DNA of 64,000 nt from Moringa oleifera (taxonomy: Eukaryota > Streptophyta > Magnoliopsida > Brassicales > Moringaceae): the NCBI GenBank assembly GCA_021397835.1, contig JAJFZO010000344.1:5890001-5954000 (forward strand), in the 5' to 3' direction. Of the stretch, positions 25,348 to 36,626 are shown in pieces. The notes beneath the pieces are model-generated. The model did no database searches. It was given only the letters and a program-made list of their open reading frames with translations, and was not told where the DNA came from. The translations under genes and the position numbers were made by a program. Within the stretch, counting starts at the first letter, position 1; every line of letters starts with the position of its first letter.

Positions 25348-28300
25348 CTAAGAACGATGCAGCCTTCTGAGGACGACCTGGCCATAGAACTTCTTTGTCC
25401 GAAAGAATAATACAAAAGCAACAAGAAAAGCAAGGAAGGCAACGGATGCCATGATCAGGAAAGAAAACATAAAGCAATGAGTGCCATAGCAAGTGTTATC
25501 TTCACCAGAGGCAACCTTATCATAAATGTAGCCTATTAACCTTACAGAAAAGATGTAGGAACCAAATGGACTAGCAATGGCAATGGTGTTGAAGATGGTA
25601 CCCATGTGGCCTACCCCAAATATCTCAGAGGTGATTGTGGGCATCAGAGACCACTGGGAACCGTAACAAATACCAACAATGATAGAACCCACATAAAGGT
25701 TACCAGGAATACCAGAAGCAATTACTAAATGGCCAATGCTCATGATTGCTAGAGTAACAGCCATGAAGATTGGCCTTGCCCAACCCCTTGTGTGTAGAAA
25801 GAAATCAGATACATACCCAGCTCCAAACCGACCAAGAAAATTCCATATACTCCACAAAGAAACCAAAGAATTTATTTCTATTCTTGTATAATGAAGAGAT
25901 TCCCCAATTTGACTGATGTTATTTATTGTAGCAAGCCCAGAGCCCATTCCGCATACCATGACAAGGAACAACAACCAGAAATTTACTGTACACATTGCTT
26001 GCAACAGATTCTTGTCTTCTTCATCCCATAGTGCTTTGTCATCAGTAGAACCCTTCACTTCAGGGCCATCACCAGGAACCTCATGATACTCTGTTGGATC
26101 TTCTGTGGCAGACAATTTGCTAGATTCCATTTGCTCGGGATTGCATATTAATGGAGTCCTCCCAGCTGAATAAGTTTGTGATGATCTTCCTGTATCCTCT
26201 CTATGTGCTTTGCTGGCTATTCTAAGAGGTGAGGCAAGTAAAAGAAGCAGAAATATGAATAGGGTGGCCTGTGCCCATAGTGGCATGCTGAATATGTTCT
26301 CCAAACATATAATGACCATGAGATAGACAGCAACGATCAATGCAACAGCTGAGAAACCATTTAGATGGTTCTTGTCATCAATCGTGCTTGTTTCATATAT
26401 TCTTACGAAATGCATGAGCAGGAGGGAGACAAGTGTTGGTGTGATCGCAAGGACGAGAATGTAAGTGGTTGGATTTCCCTTGCATATTGTCTCATACAAT
26501 TGGATTAGTATTGCTCCACTCAGACCAAGAAAGCCCTGGCCAACAAACAATGCAGAATCGTGTTTGTTCTTAACTCAATCAATGATTACTTATCAACAAA
26601 CTTCTGAAGACCATCGACAAACAGATGCATCAAAATCACATGGCAAACATCTTGATCCAGTAAAAATAAGAAATCAGTGAGGAGGTTATTTTTATCCCTC
26701 GATTAAGAGCTGAAAAGCCAAATTACTACTAGAGAGGTGTTAAAGGTTTCTTAGAAATAGAGCGAATTGGAGTCCCCACAGTTTGATGGCAACGATTTCC
26801 TCGAATGGTACACGAAGATAGAACAATTCTTTCAAGTTGATTGGATGCTCAAAAATGAGAAGGTTCAAACCGTCATGATTCACTTGGATGGTAAAGCTCT
26901 ATAGTAGCACCAATGATTCATGCAAACTCAAGGGGAATTAAAGGATGTTGAATGGCAACTGTATGCAAAGGAGATGCGAGCCAGATTTTATAACATGGAA
27001 TATGAAGACCTTATATTTGATTTGGTAAATCTTAAATAACTTGCTACTATTGATGAATTTTATGAAGAATTTGAAGCATTGTTAAATCAGGTATAACTAA
27101 GAGAAGATGTTGCTTTGAGTCTTTTCTTAAGTAATTTGAAGGCATATATTTCCTAATTTGTCACACTGTTACATCCTAAAACCCGGACCCATGCTCTTAA
27201 CCTTGCTAAATAAATGTAAGTTGCCTTATACAACATACCTCGTAAACCTTACATTCCATATAAATCACACCCTTCTTCTCACCATACCTATCATTCACCA
27301 TCAAATAGTCGAACTGATTACATTCCAAACACCCTACCACCCCTATTGCCAACCCTAAAAATTCATCACTACTCTTCAGCCCTGCAAACCCTCCAAAACA
27401 ACTACCTACTCAAACAACACTACTTCCCCAGGTTCTAGTGTTAACAAATTTGATCATATCAAGGAAAATGGAGTGTTAACCAAGGCAGAAAGGGAGGATC
27501 AAAGAAAAAGAGGATTATGTATGTGGTGTGGCTCTAAGTACACAGTTGGTCATGAATGTGTTAAGGTTTAATTGTATCAGTGTTTGTTGTGGAAAGATGA
27601 CGATAAGGATGAAAAACTTAAGGAATTCTTTGATTGTAATGATACCTTGGAAGAAACTTTTAGGAAGGTAGAGGAAGGTACCGGTCTTCATGTCATTTCA
27701 TTACAAGCGATTATGGGGGTAAAAGATTACTAAACTATGCGTTTGAAAAGGAAGACCAAGAATCAAAGGGTCACAATCTTGGTGGACTCAGAAAATAGTC
27801 ACAATTTCATTGACTTCACCATGGTAAAAAGGTTGCATTGGGCTGTAAGAAAACATTCAGGTGATAATGGAAAATGGAGAATCAATGAGAGAACAACAGG
27901 ATTGTGCAAGGATGTTAAGTGGGAAGTGCAGCAATTCAATCAATATACTAATTTCTTTGTATTGCCTTTGCAGGGTTGTGATGTAGTCTTGGTAATTCAA
28001 TGGTTACAGGGGCTTGGTCCAATAGAATGGGACTTTAAATAACTTAATGTGAAGTTCAAATGGAGTGAAAAAAACAGTGAGTTTACAAGGGGGACCCACG
28101 GGAACTGTGTTGTTAGCCTCCAAAAGAAAAATGGGAAAGATAGGTCTTATGAGCAAGAAAGGTATATGCACCACGTTAATGAGTGAACAATATCAAATTC
28201 AATTGATGGATAGAATGGTGAATAAGCAACTGAGTCAGATTGATAAGGAAGCATTGGCGTATGTTTTGTTGCAATTTGATGTTTTATTTGAAAAGTAAGT

Positions 28301-30489
28301 AGGCTTTTCTCCAAAACGAAGTCATGACCATTCTATCCCTTTAAAGGATGAAACACAAGTGGTCAAAATGAAGCTCTATAGATACTCAACTATACAAAAA
28401 GATGAAATTGAGAAGATGATAGAGGAAATGAAGGTAGAAGGAATTATAAGAGACAATAATAACCCCTTTGCTTTCCCAATTGTCTTGGTTAAGAAGAAAG
28501 ATAGTAATTGGAGGTTGTGTGTTGATTATCGACAACTGAATAAACTCATTGTGAATGATACTTTTCCCATTCCATTAATGGAAAAGCTGCTCGATGAGTT
28601 GTCTCAGGTTAACTTGTTCTCTAAATTGGATCTTAGGTCGGGTTATCATCAAATCAAGATGCAAGACAAAGACATCCACAAAGTTGCCTTTAGGACTCAC
28701 CATCGCCATTATGAATTTTTAGTCATGCCTTTTGGCCTTGCCAACGCACCGTCCACATTTCAGAGTTTGATGAATTATATTTTTTAGCCTTTCCTTGGAA
28801 GGTTTGTGTTGATATTCCTTGATGACATTTTGATGTACTCTACAACCTAAGATCTTCATCTTCAAAATTTTCATGAGATATTCACTGTATTAACAGATTG
28901 CTAGATGTTTGTTAAGCTCTCCAAATGTGAAATTGGCTCTTCTCAAATAGTATTCAGGTCATGTTTAGCAATATTGGCAGCTGTTTCAGAAATGGAGTTC
29001 ATACTTGATAGACAGACACTTCAAGATTAAAAGTGACCACTACAGTTTAAAATTTCTCCTATATCAAAAAACTTTCAGCACAGCAAAAATAGGTGGTGCA
29101 AATGATGGGATATGATTTTAAGGTTTTATACAGGAAGGGGACTTCGAATACAATTGCAAATGCTCTTTCTAGGAGGCATTAAACTGAGTTTGAGGCTCTT
29201 TGTACAGTCACTAGTACCTTAATAAGTGAGGTTCAACAATCTTGGACTAAAGATGAGAAGCTGATTTATCTTATTCATAGCCCATCCAAATACCCATAAA
29301 AGCACTCCAAATATACTTTGAATAACAACCGGTTGAGAAGATTGGGAAGATTAGTTGTGGGAAAGGATCACCAATTCAAAGAAGAACTCTTAACCTTCTT
29401 TCACAAGTCTGCTGAAGGTGGTCACTCAGGTGTGGTGGTAACCTTAATTGGGGCTGTGTTGTACTAGAAAGGACTTAGGAAAGATGTTAGAAACTTCATC
29501 CTAAGTTGCTCTGTCTGTCAGCAATTCAAGTATGATTCTACAGCTTATCTTGGGTTGCTACAACCCTTGCCAATTCCTGATTCTCTTTGGTCTGACATGC
29601 CCAGGGACTCTATCCTATGGGAGCAAATCTGTGGGCAGACTGATTTTAGAAGATGGGGTGCTTATCAATAAATTTCCCATGCAATGGCCCAGAGACAAAT
29701 TCGCTAATGTGCATTTGATTGACTTATAAACCTTCAGGCTCTTACTAAAAAGAACTACTGGACTTGAAACCATGGACGCCCTGGCCTTGATGGCATCTCA
29801 AAGGTCAATTAGCATGCTACCCACTGTTTCTCCCACATTAATCTTATATGGTACAGAGACGCAATTAACCTCAGTTCATTGTAGGAGTTATGCAGGGGCT
29901 ATTTAATGATGTTAGCTTTCCCTCTAAGCACAGGAGAGAATAAGAGGCAACGAACAAAAGCTGTAATAAGACAACAGAAACCAACAGCAAAGACGTGTAC
30001 GATTTAGGTACCTTCATGATGCCAACGATGGTCCCACCATAACTGGAGAAATTCTGGACGCCACTCACGACATTAGCCGTGTTGAAGAAGGTCTGCGCAT
30101 GAGCCGCCACAATCATAAACAAGCACATCAACGGCACCGGCGGCCGGTGGATCAATCCGATGACGGAGGCCCACATTAGGAAGTACCCTACGAAGCACTG
30201 AATTGCCCCCGCAGCAAGCACCACCCATGGCCCGCTAAAAAAAGCGGGGACGACGACGATGACGATGATGATGATGGCCTGCAACGGCGGAGTATAGGAG
30301 GCCCGAAAGAACCCCGGCGTTGGCGCCGATGTCCTTGAAGACTGAAACCGTGTCGAGGGTTGATTGGTCGTAGGACTGCGTAGACTTGAGGGTGGAAGAA
30401 TAGATGCCAAAGGTGTAAGATGCGCCGCTGCTGCACTGAATCCATATGCTCGCCACAGTGGCTATCCATTTGGTGTCTAGCCTCTCCAT
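25348..30489 (-). CDS. NFD4-like MFS (nodulin-like) protein, copy A, frameshifted
   Basis: A major-facilitator protein of the plant nodulin-like/NFD4 family: membrane transporters of unknown substrate, about 550 residues, twelve membrane spans. Exon 1 (30489-30012) starts MERLDTKWIATVASIWIQCS and ends GGTIVGIMK at a GTACC donor. Exon 2 (26535-25348) has 396 codons, from GFLGLSGAILIQ to KKFYGQVVLRRLHRS. Exon 1 is 478 bp, not a multiple of three. A run of seven T after the His/Arg codons shifts the frame, so reading ends at TAG just before the SGPWVVLA segment, where copy B has five T then C. Either the gene is broken or the base is a sequencing error; everything else looks intact. The 3.5-kb intron carries a Ty3/gypsy remnant. 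Copy B at 32194-34728 is its tandem duplicate. Confidence 0.8.
26760..29596 (+). mobile_element. Ty3/gypsy retrotransposon remnant inside an intron
   Basis: Decayed, internally deleted element on the strand opposite to its host gene. In order: a gag segment (from about 26770, PQFDGNDFLEWY), a zinc-knuckle remnant (about 27510, GLCMWCGSKY then GHEC), a protease remnant (about 27775, ILVDSENSHNFI with Gly of DSG lost), a reverse transcriptase piece (28359-28850, YRQLNKLI, SKLDLRSGYHQIKM, and FLDD after a stop), a trace of RNase H (about 29140, TIANALSRR), and the integrase HHCC finger (about 29390-29530). Several stops and frameshifts make it inactive. No flanking LTRs were identified. It ends near 29596, where sequence shared with the intron of copy B resumes. 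Confidence 0.85.
30244..30277 (-). repeat. Coding trinucleotide repeat (His/Arg)
   Basis: A CAT/CGT codon tract in exon 1 of NFD4-like copy A encodes HHHHRHRRR in a loop between membrane segments. Copy B has a shorter, different GRRHHNCGRRR. The frameshifting T run lies directly after it. Confidence 0.75.
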
Positions 30490-30749
30490 TTCTCCCTCTG
30501 TAAGCAAACAGAAAAGTAGCAGACTTTCAGCTTTAAAAAGTGGAGAAATAATGAAGCATGTATTGTCTTTTCCCACTTCCCAGCCGTACTAGGAATGCAA
30601 CAGTAACGTCATGGGATAATTAAAATTATATGAAACTTAATAATTGGATCACATTATTAGCTAAATTTTTATATTTAAAAAAATAAAATAAAATATTAAT
30701 TTATTAAACTAATTTAAATTAAATTTTAATTATCGACTCAAGTATATGT

Positions 30750-31306
30750 AGACCTGACCGCGGTTCGGTTTAAACTGATGAACCGAACCGTAACCTTAAG
30801 GTTTTGAATCGAAACGAAACCGATATAAACGGTTTCGGTTTTAAATCGTAACCGAAACTATTTTAAAAATGGTTTGGTTACGGTTCATATAAATTTTGAA
30901 CCGAAACTGAAACCGACGGTTCAAAATCGACGGTTTCGATTCGGTTTTTAATTAAATTAATTTTTAAAATATTAAAAATTTTAATTTTAAAAATTTTAAA
31001 AATAATTTTAATTTTAAAATATATATTTCAATAAAAGTATGATTATTTTTATTTTTAATTTTATTACAAATTTAAAATTAAAATAAAAATAGTATATTTA
31101 TAATTAAAATATAAACCAAAACCAAAATCGAACCGAAACTTGAACCGTATATGAACCGAAATTTGAATCAAACCTGAACCGCTTTTGAACCGGACCTTAA
31201 CCAAAACCGTAACTTAACGGTTTCGGTTCCTGTTCATTCTAATCACGAACCTTGAACCGACGGTTCGGAACCGAAACCGAACCGAACCCGAACCGTGGTC
31301 AGGTCT
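30750..31306 (+). mobile_element. Non-autonomous TIR element with 10-bp TSD, copy 1
   Basis: A 557-bp element with terminal inverted repeats AGACCTGACCGCGGTTCGG / AGACCTGACCACGGTTCGG (one mismatch in 19), flanked by a perfect 10-bp direct repeat AAGTATATGT at 30740-30749 and 31307-31316. Both ends are packed with ACCGAACCG/CGGTTCGGTT motifs, so each arm can also fold on itself. The centre is AT-rich and there is no ORF. A TSD of 9-11 bp fits Mutator-like elements; hAT would give 8. It lies about 260 bp upstream of the start codon of NFD4-like copy A. Confidence 0.85.
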
Positions 31307-31316
31307 AAGTATATGT

Positions 31317-32193
31317 TCTATGTTATTAAAATATTTAAAAATTGTTTTAAAAAATATTATTTGTTTTATTTTTATTTTAAATTTATTTCTTCTAATTTTT
31401 AAAATTTTTATTAACTTAAATTTTAAAAAATATATTTTTTAAGTTTAAAAAATTTAAAATTTTTTATGATGATAGTTGAATATTTTTTACATTTATTAAA
31501 TATTTCAAATCAATTTTTATAAAAACATTAATTTAAATATTAATTTTAATAAAATTCAATTTAATTTAAATTAATAACTTAAAATTTATTTATTAATTTT
31601 TAAATATAAAATTTTAATTAATGATATAAAATAAATATCATAATTTTATATAATTTTTACATTAAAAATTATATAATTTCATTTTTATTGACAGAAATTT
31701 AAATAAAATATTTATGATTGTCTGGTTGTTGGGGGGATTTTGTTAGATTGTATTTATGTAGGCGGGAAGTAGTTAGGTGGGATCCACAAAGTAGAAGATA
31801 AGTCCTTATTCCCTCACAGTTCCCAATTTGTTCCTTCAAATTAATAATTTTGACTTTTGGAAAAACTGTAAGAAGGGATGATGGTCAAGCAAACTGGAAG
31901 CTAGTGGTACAGTCAAGCTAGTAAATATCACTTTCATTAAAATCGATTTATTTCTTTTGCCAAGAAAGAATGACAATGTACACAAAATGAATCACTTGTA
32001 TACGATACAGAACAATCTTTCCTGTTCTCCCAAAAGTACAGGTAATCCAATCCGTAAACCTAAACCAGAAAACACTCTTACAGTTCAATTTGTTCCGTAC
32101 CCTGGATGATACTGGTCTGAGAAACTCTGAAAATTCTTTCAGCTCTCTCCTGATGGTACGCATACATCTTGATTAGATACAGATCATGGAATT
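31317..32193. other. Intergenic between the NFD4-like copies
   Basis: AT-rich DNA, then the 3' UTR of copy B next to 32193. No further gene was seen. Confidence 0.55.
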
Positions 32194-34728
32194 TTAAGAA
32201 TGATACAGCCTTCTGAGGATGACCTGGCCATAGAACTTCTTTGTCCGTAAGAATAATGCAAAAGCAACAAGAAAAGCAAATAAAGCAACAGAGGCCAATA
32301 TCAGGAAAGATAACATGAAGCAATGAGGGCCATAGCAAGTGTTATCTTCACCAGAGGCAACCTTGTCATAAATGTAGCCTATCAACCTCACAGAAAAAAT
32401 ATAAGATCCCACTGGACTGGCAATGCCGATAGTGTTGAAGATGGTGCCCATGTGCTCCACCCCAAATATCTCGGAAGTGATTGTAGGCATTAAAGACCAT
32501 AGGGAGCCATAGCAAATGCCAACAATGATAGAACCCACGTACAGGTTACCAGGAATACCAGAAGCAATTACTAAATGGCCAATGCTCATGGTCGCTTGAG
32601 TAATAGCCATGAACAATGGCCGTGCCCAACCTCTTGTGTGTAGGAAGAAATCTGACACATACCCAGCTCCAAAACGACCAAGAAAATTCCATATACTCCA
32701 CAAAGAAACCAAAGAATTTATTTCCGTTCTTGTGTAACGAAGAGATTCACCCATTTGACTGATGTTGTTTATTGTCGCAAGCCCAGAGCCTGCTCCACCT
32801 ATCATGACAAGGAACAACAACCAGAAATTGACAGTACACATTGCTTGCAACAGATTCTTGTCTTCTTCATCCCACAGTGTTTTGTCATCATCAACATAAC
32901 CCTTCAATTCAGGGCAATCACCAGGAACCTCATGGTACTCTGCTGCAGAAAATTTGTTAGATGCTGTTGGCTCAGCATTGCCCATTAAAGGAGTCCTCGT
33001 TGCTAAATAAGTTTGTGATAATCTCTCAGTATCCTCCCTATGTGCTCTGCTTGCTATTCTAAGAGGAGAGGCAAGTAAAAGAAGCAGAAACATGAACATG
33101 GTGTTCTGTGCCCATTGTGGCACACCGAAGATGTTCTCCAAACTTATAATGACCATGAGATAGGCAGCAGTAATTAAAGCAACAGCAGAGAAGCCATTTA
33201 AGTGGGTCTTGTCACCGATAGTGCTTGTTCCATGTACTTTTACAAAATGCATGAGCAAGAAGGTGATAAGTGCTGGTGTGATTGCAAGGACTAGAATGTA
33301 AGTGGTGGGATTGCCTTTGCATATTGTTCCATACAATTGGATTAGTATTGCTCCACTCAGACCAAGAAAGCCCTGTTCCAGGAAAGAAGGAAGAATGGTA
33401 TCTGTTTCTCACTCAAGCTCTGCTTACTGCCGAGCATACTTCAAGCAACAATTGACAAACAGATACATCAAAGAATCAGATAGCAACTACATTTCTAAGG
33501 TCACTGTTATGAAATTTCAGGAAAATCATTTGTATCTTTGACTGCAATTAATATACTATATAATGATTCAACTTTATAGAAAGTTGCCCAGGGACCTGTC
33601 CTATGGGACAAAACTGTATATTGATTTCCCAAAATGGGATAAGATAAGATCAGCTTTTATTTTATATCATTGTCGTTGAAAAGATTTATTTTGGATTAAT
33701 ATGAATATATTTCAAAACATTAAATAAAAATTAAACAATTGTGTGTGTTCACTAATTAATTAATGCAATCTAAAACTTGTAATAAACATTACTTTTATTT
33801 CAATTTTCAAGCTATTCCAAATAAAAAATATTTAAAATAATCAAACTTTTTCTAAATAAATTATTAATTAAATATTTATAATTAATCTTTTATTAACATT
33901 GTTCCGCTATCAAAATTTGTACTTAAATAAGCATCAAAATTACTTGTCAAACTCCCTTCATCCTCTCTTTTTTTTCCCCCCTTTATTTACATATATAATC
34001 TCATCGTCCATCATAATCCTTTCTGAACTCAATGTCCACATTTCCGCATTATTTTTGTGAAATCAGATGAGTAAAAATCTGCATCACAATTAACCTAGTT
34101 CATAATAGGAGCTATCTAAGGGCCATTGGAATGCTGCTCTCAGCTTTCCCTATAAATCTTGCACTACGTGAGAGAATTAAAGGCCAGAAAGAAAAGCAAC
34201 CGCAAAAGCATTATTAAGAAGAAAGAAACTAGAGCAAAGTACAGAGTTAGGTACCTTCATGATTCCAACAATGGTCCCTCCATAATCAGGGAAATTCTGG
34301 ACGCCACTCACAACATTACCCGTGCTAAAGAAGGTCTGCGCATGAGCCGCCAGGAAAATGAACAAGCACATCAGCGGCACCGGTGGTCTGTGGATCAATC
34401 CGACGACGGACGCCCAAATTAGAAAGTACCCTAAGAAGCACTGAATTGCCCCCACCGCAAGCACTACCCATGGCCCACTGAAAAAGCGACGACGACCGCA
34501 ATTGTGATGACGACGACCAGCGACGGCGGAGTAAAGGAGGCCAGACAGGACTCCGACATTGCCGCCTATGTCCTTGAAGACGGAAACCGTGTCGAGCGTT
34601 GATTGGTCGTAGGACTGTGTGGACTTGAGAGTGGAGGAATAGATGCCGAAGGTGTAAGTTGCGCCGATGCTGCATTGAATCCAAATGCTCGCTACTGTTG
34701 CTATCCATTTGGAGTCTAGCCCCTCCAT
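32194..34728 (-). CDS. NFD4-like MFS (nodulin-like) protein, copy B, intact
   Basis: Intact tandem paralogue of the gene at 25348-30489, a nodulin-like major-facilitator protein expected to be an integral membrane transporter. Exon 1 (34728-34255, 158 codons) and exon 2 (33372-32194, 393 codons) join in phase 0 to 550 residues, the family's size. Exon 1 holds KWIATVASIWIQCS, STLKSTQSYDQSTLDTVSVFKD and SGPWVVLAVGAIQC. Exon 2 holds the second half, with a cytosolic loop (roughly EVPGDCPELKG to DEEDKNLLQAM) and the C-terminal bundle with LVSLWSIWNFLGRFGAGYVSDF and SLMPTITSEIFGVEHMGTIFNT. The start is the ATG opening the conserved KWIATVASIW segment. The substrate is unknown; the name comes from Arabidopsis NFD4, a karyogamy mutant. 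The 882-bp intron lacks the retroelement seen in copy A. Confidence 0.9.
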
Positions 34729-35304
34729 TTTCTCTCTGTCTCCCTCTCTGCAATCAAATTGGCAGACTTCCAGCTTTAAATAGTAACAGAGAAGCATCTC
34801 TTTCGATTCATCTCTAAAATAATAATCTTCATTTCTGAAAAGATTCGTTCCCATTGTATTGTAATATATTTGGCACGCGATTAAAATCAAAACTATAATA
34901 AATACCAATAACATTATATTATAAAAATCGATTTGTTTTAAGATTTTATGTAGTGCGTGATGTTTTTGAAAATTAAATGGAAGCGTTGTCACTGTATTGA
35001 ATATCTGGTTTGTTCGATACAGGTTGGAATTTGGATATGTGAGAGAACCATTAGAGATCGCAATCAAATATTTTATTTGTAAATCCTTATATTATATGGG
35101 CAAGTCACAGCCATGCGGTTATCATGAACAATAGTTTTTGACTTTCTCAAAGTCGTTGACATTTCATTTTTGTCTCTTATGATTAGGTGTCCGCCAACTT
35201 TTTACCCTATTAATTTAACACTTTTTTTTTTCTTTCTCTTTTTACTTTTTCTCTATGTGTTTGATATTTTTTTCCATCAAATCCCAATCAATCGACTCTT
35301 TCAC
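34729..35304. other. Promoter region of NFD4-like copy B
   Basis: Contains a TATTTAAA-type element on the minus strand near 34775. No gene was seen. Confidence 0.4.
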
Positions 35305-35888
35305 ACACTTGATCGCGGTTTAATTCTGATTCGATTTTGATTTTGAATCATTGGTTCAAGATTCATGATTAAGATGAATTAAAACTTGAACCATTAAGTG
35401 TAATTTTGGTTAAAATTTGATTAAAAATAGTTTAAATTTCGGTTCATAAACAGTTCGGGTTCATGTATGATTTTGGTTTATAGACGATCCAAGTTTAGAT
35501 TTGATGTAAATTTCAGTTCGGTTCACATTTGGTTCAAAAAATTAGTATTTAATATTTTAATTATAAATTTTTAATAAAATTAAAAATAACCATATTTTCA
35601 TTAAAATATATATTTTAAAATTAAAATTATTTTAAAAATTTTAAAAATTAATTTTTAATAATTTTTTAAATTAAAAATTAATTTAATTAAAAATCGAACC
35701 GAATCCATCAATTTTAAACCATTGGAATTGATTCTGATTCAAAATTTATATGAACCATAATTGAACCATTTTTAAAACGATTTCAGTCATAGTTCAAAAC
35801 TGAAATCGTTTATACTTGATTTTTGATTCGATTCAAAATTTAACAGTTACGTCAGTTCACTGGTTTGAATCGAACTGTAATAAGTTCT
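35305..35888 (-). mobile_element. Non-autonomous TIR element, copy 2 (older, inverted)
   Basis: A diverged relative of 30750-31306 in opposite orientation: its AT-rich core (about 35560-35650) is the reverse complement of the core at 30985-31070. Its ends, ACACTTGATCGCGG and CTGTAATAAGTTCT, match the copy 1 termini after C-to-T-type changes. It is flanked by near-identical 10-mers, ACTCTTTCAC (35295-35304) and ACTTCTTCAC (35889-35898). The length is 584 bp, with no ORF. It lies about 580 bp upstream of the start codon of NFD4-like copy B. Confidence 0.75.
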
Positions 35889-35898
35889 ACTTCTTCAC

Positions 35899-36433
35899 CT
35901 CAAATACAACTACCGTGAGATAAAAAGTATTAAAATAATTAAATAAAAAAACATCTACATCACACATACAAATTACTGTTGTTAAGGTTAAGAAAATGTG
36001 CAAATCGTAATTTCACATTCAACAAAAACATAGATACAAATAAGACTCAAAAAGTCCAACTAAGGGAAGTCACTTTTTTAAAAAAAAAAAAAAAAGGCTT
36101 ATGCCTTTGAAAATGATCACCCATGATAAGATTGAAGAAGTATTGTTGTAGATGCAAACTGTATCAACTGAAATAAATAATAAACAAGAAAGATATTACC
36201 AAAATTTCAGTAGGCTGAGTCGCGGACTAAGTCGTTTTCTTCAAGATGTTTCGTGGCTCTGCCTTCGGTGTGCATTAGTCTATAGCCCTATCGTCCTCAG
36301 GATAAAACAGTCCAAAATTTTTTGTTTGGGATCTCTTATGCACAGTAAGAATCCGGTAATACTACACCTCCTTTAAATTTGCTTGGATTACGGATAGAAC
36401 AAATAAATTAGGATTTTGTTTTTCTTTTTTGAA
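35899..36433. other. Intergenic
   Basis: No gene recognised. A GC-moderate patch at 36200-36330 stands out from its surroundings and may be a fragment of an unrecognised repeat. Confidence 0.4.
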
Positions 36434-36626
36434 GGGAAAGATAAAATCCTAAAATTAAAAAAGAGTAAAACCATAACTTAGGAAAAAGTAAAACCCTAAA
36501 TTAGGAAATGGTAAAATCCTAAAATTAAGAAAAAGTAAAATCTTAAATTAAGAAAGGGTAAAACCCTAAAATTAGGGAAAAACAAGACCCTAAATTAAGA
36601 AAGGGATAAAACCTTAAATTAAGGAA
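36434..36626. repeat. Minisatellite, 23-24 bp unit, about eight copies
   Basis: Tandem degenerate units of the form GAAAGGGTAAAACCCTAAAT plus a short A/T tail. Several units contain AAACCCTAA, the plant telobox motif. The array is imperfect and has no coding frame. Confidence 0.8.

Noticed and set aside
30600..31400. The CGGTTCGGTT-rich block as a simple microsatellite
   Set aside because: The inverted termini and the perfect 10-bp target duplication show a discrete inserted element.
36434..36626. Possible CRISPR-like array
   Set aside because: The units are contiguous and degenerate with no unique spacers, in a plant nuclear context; it is a minisatellite.
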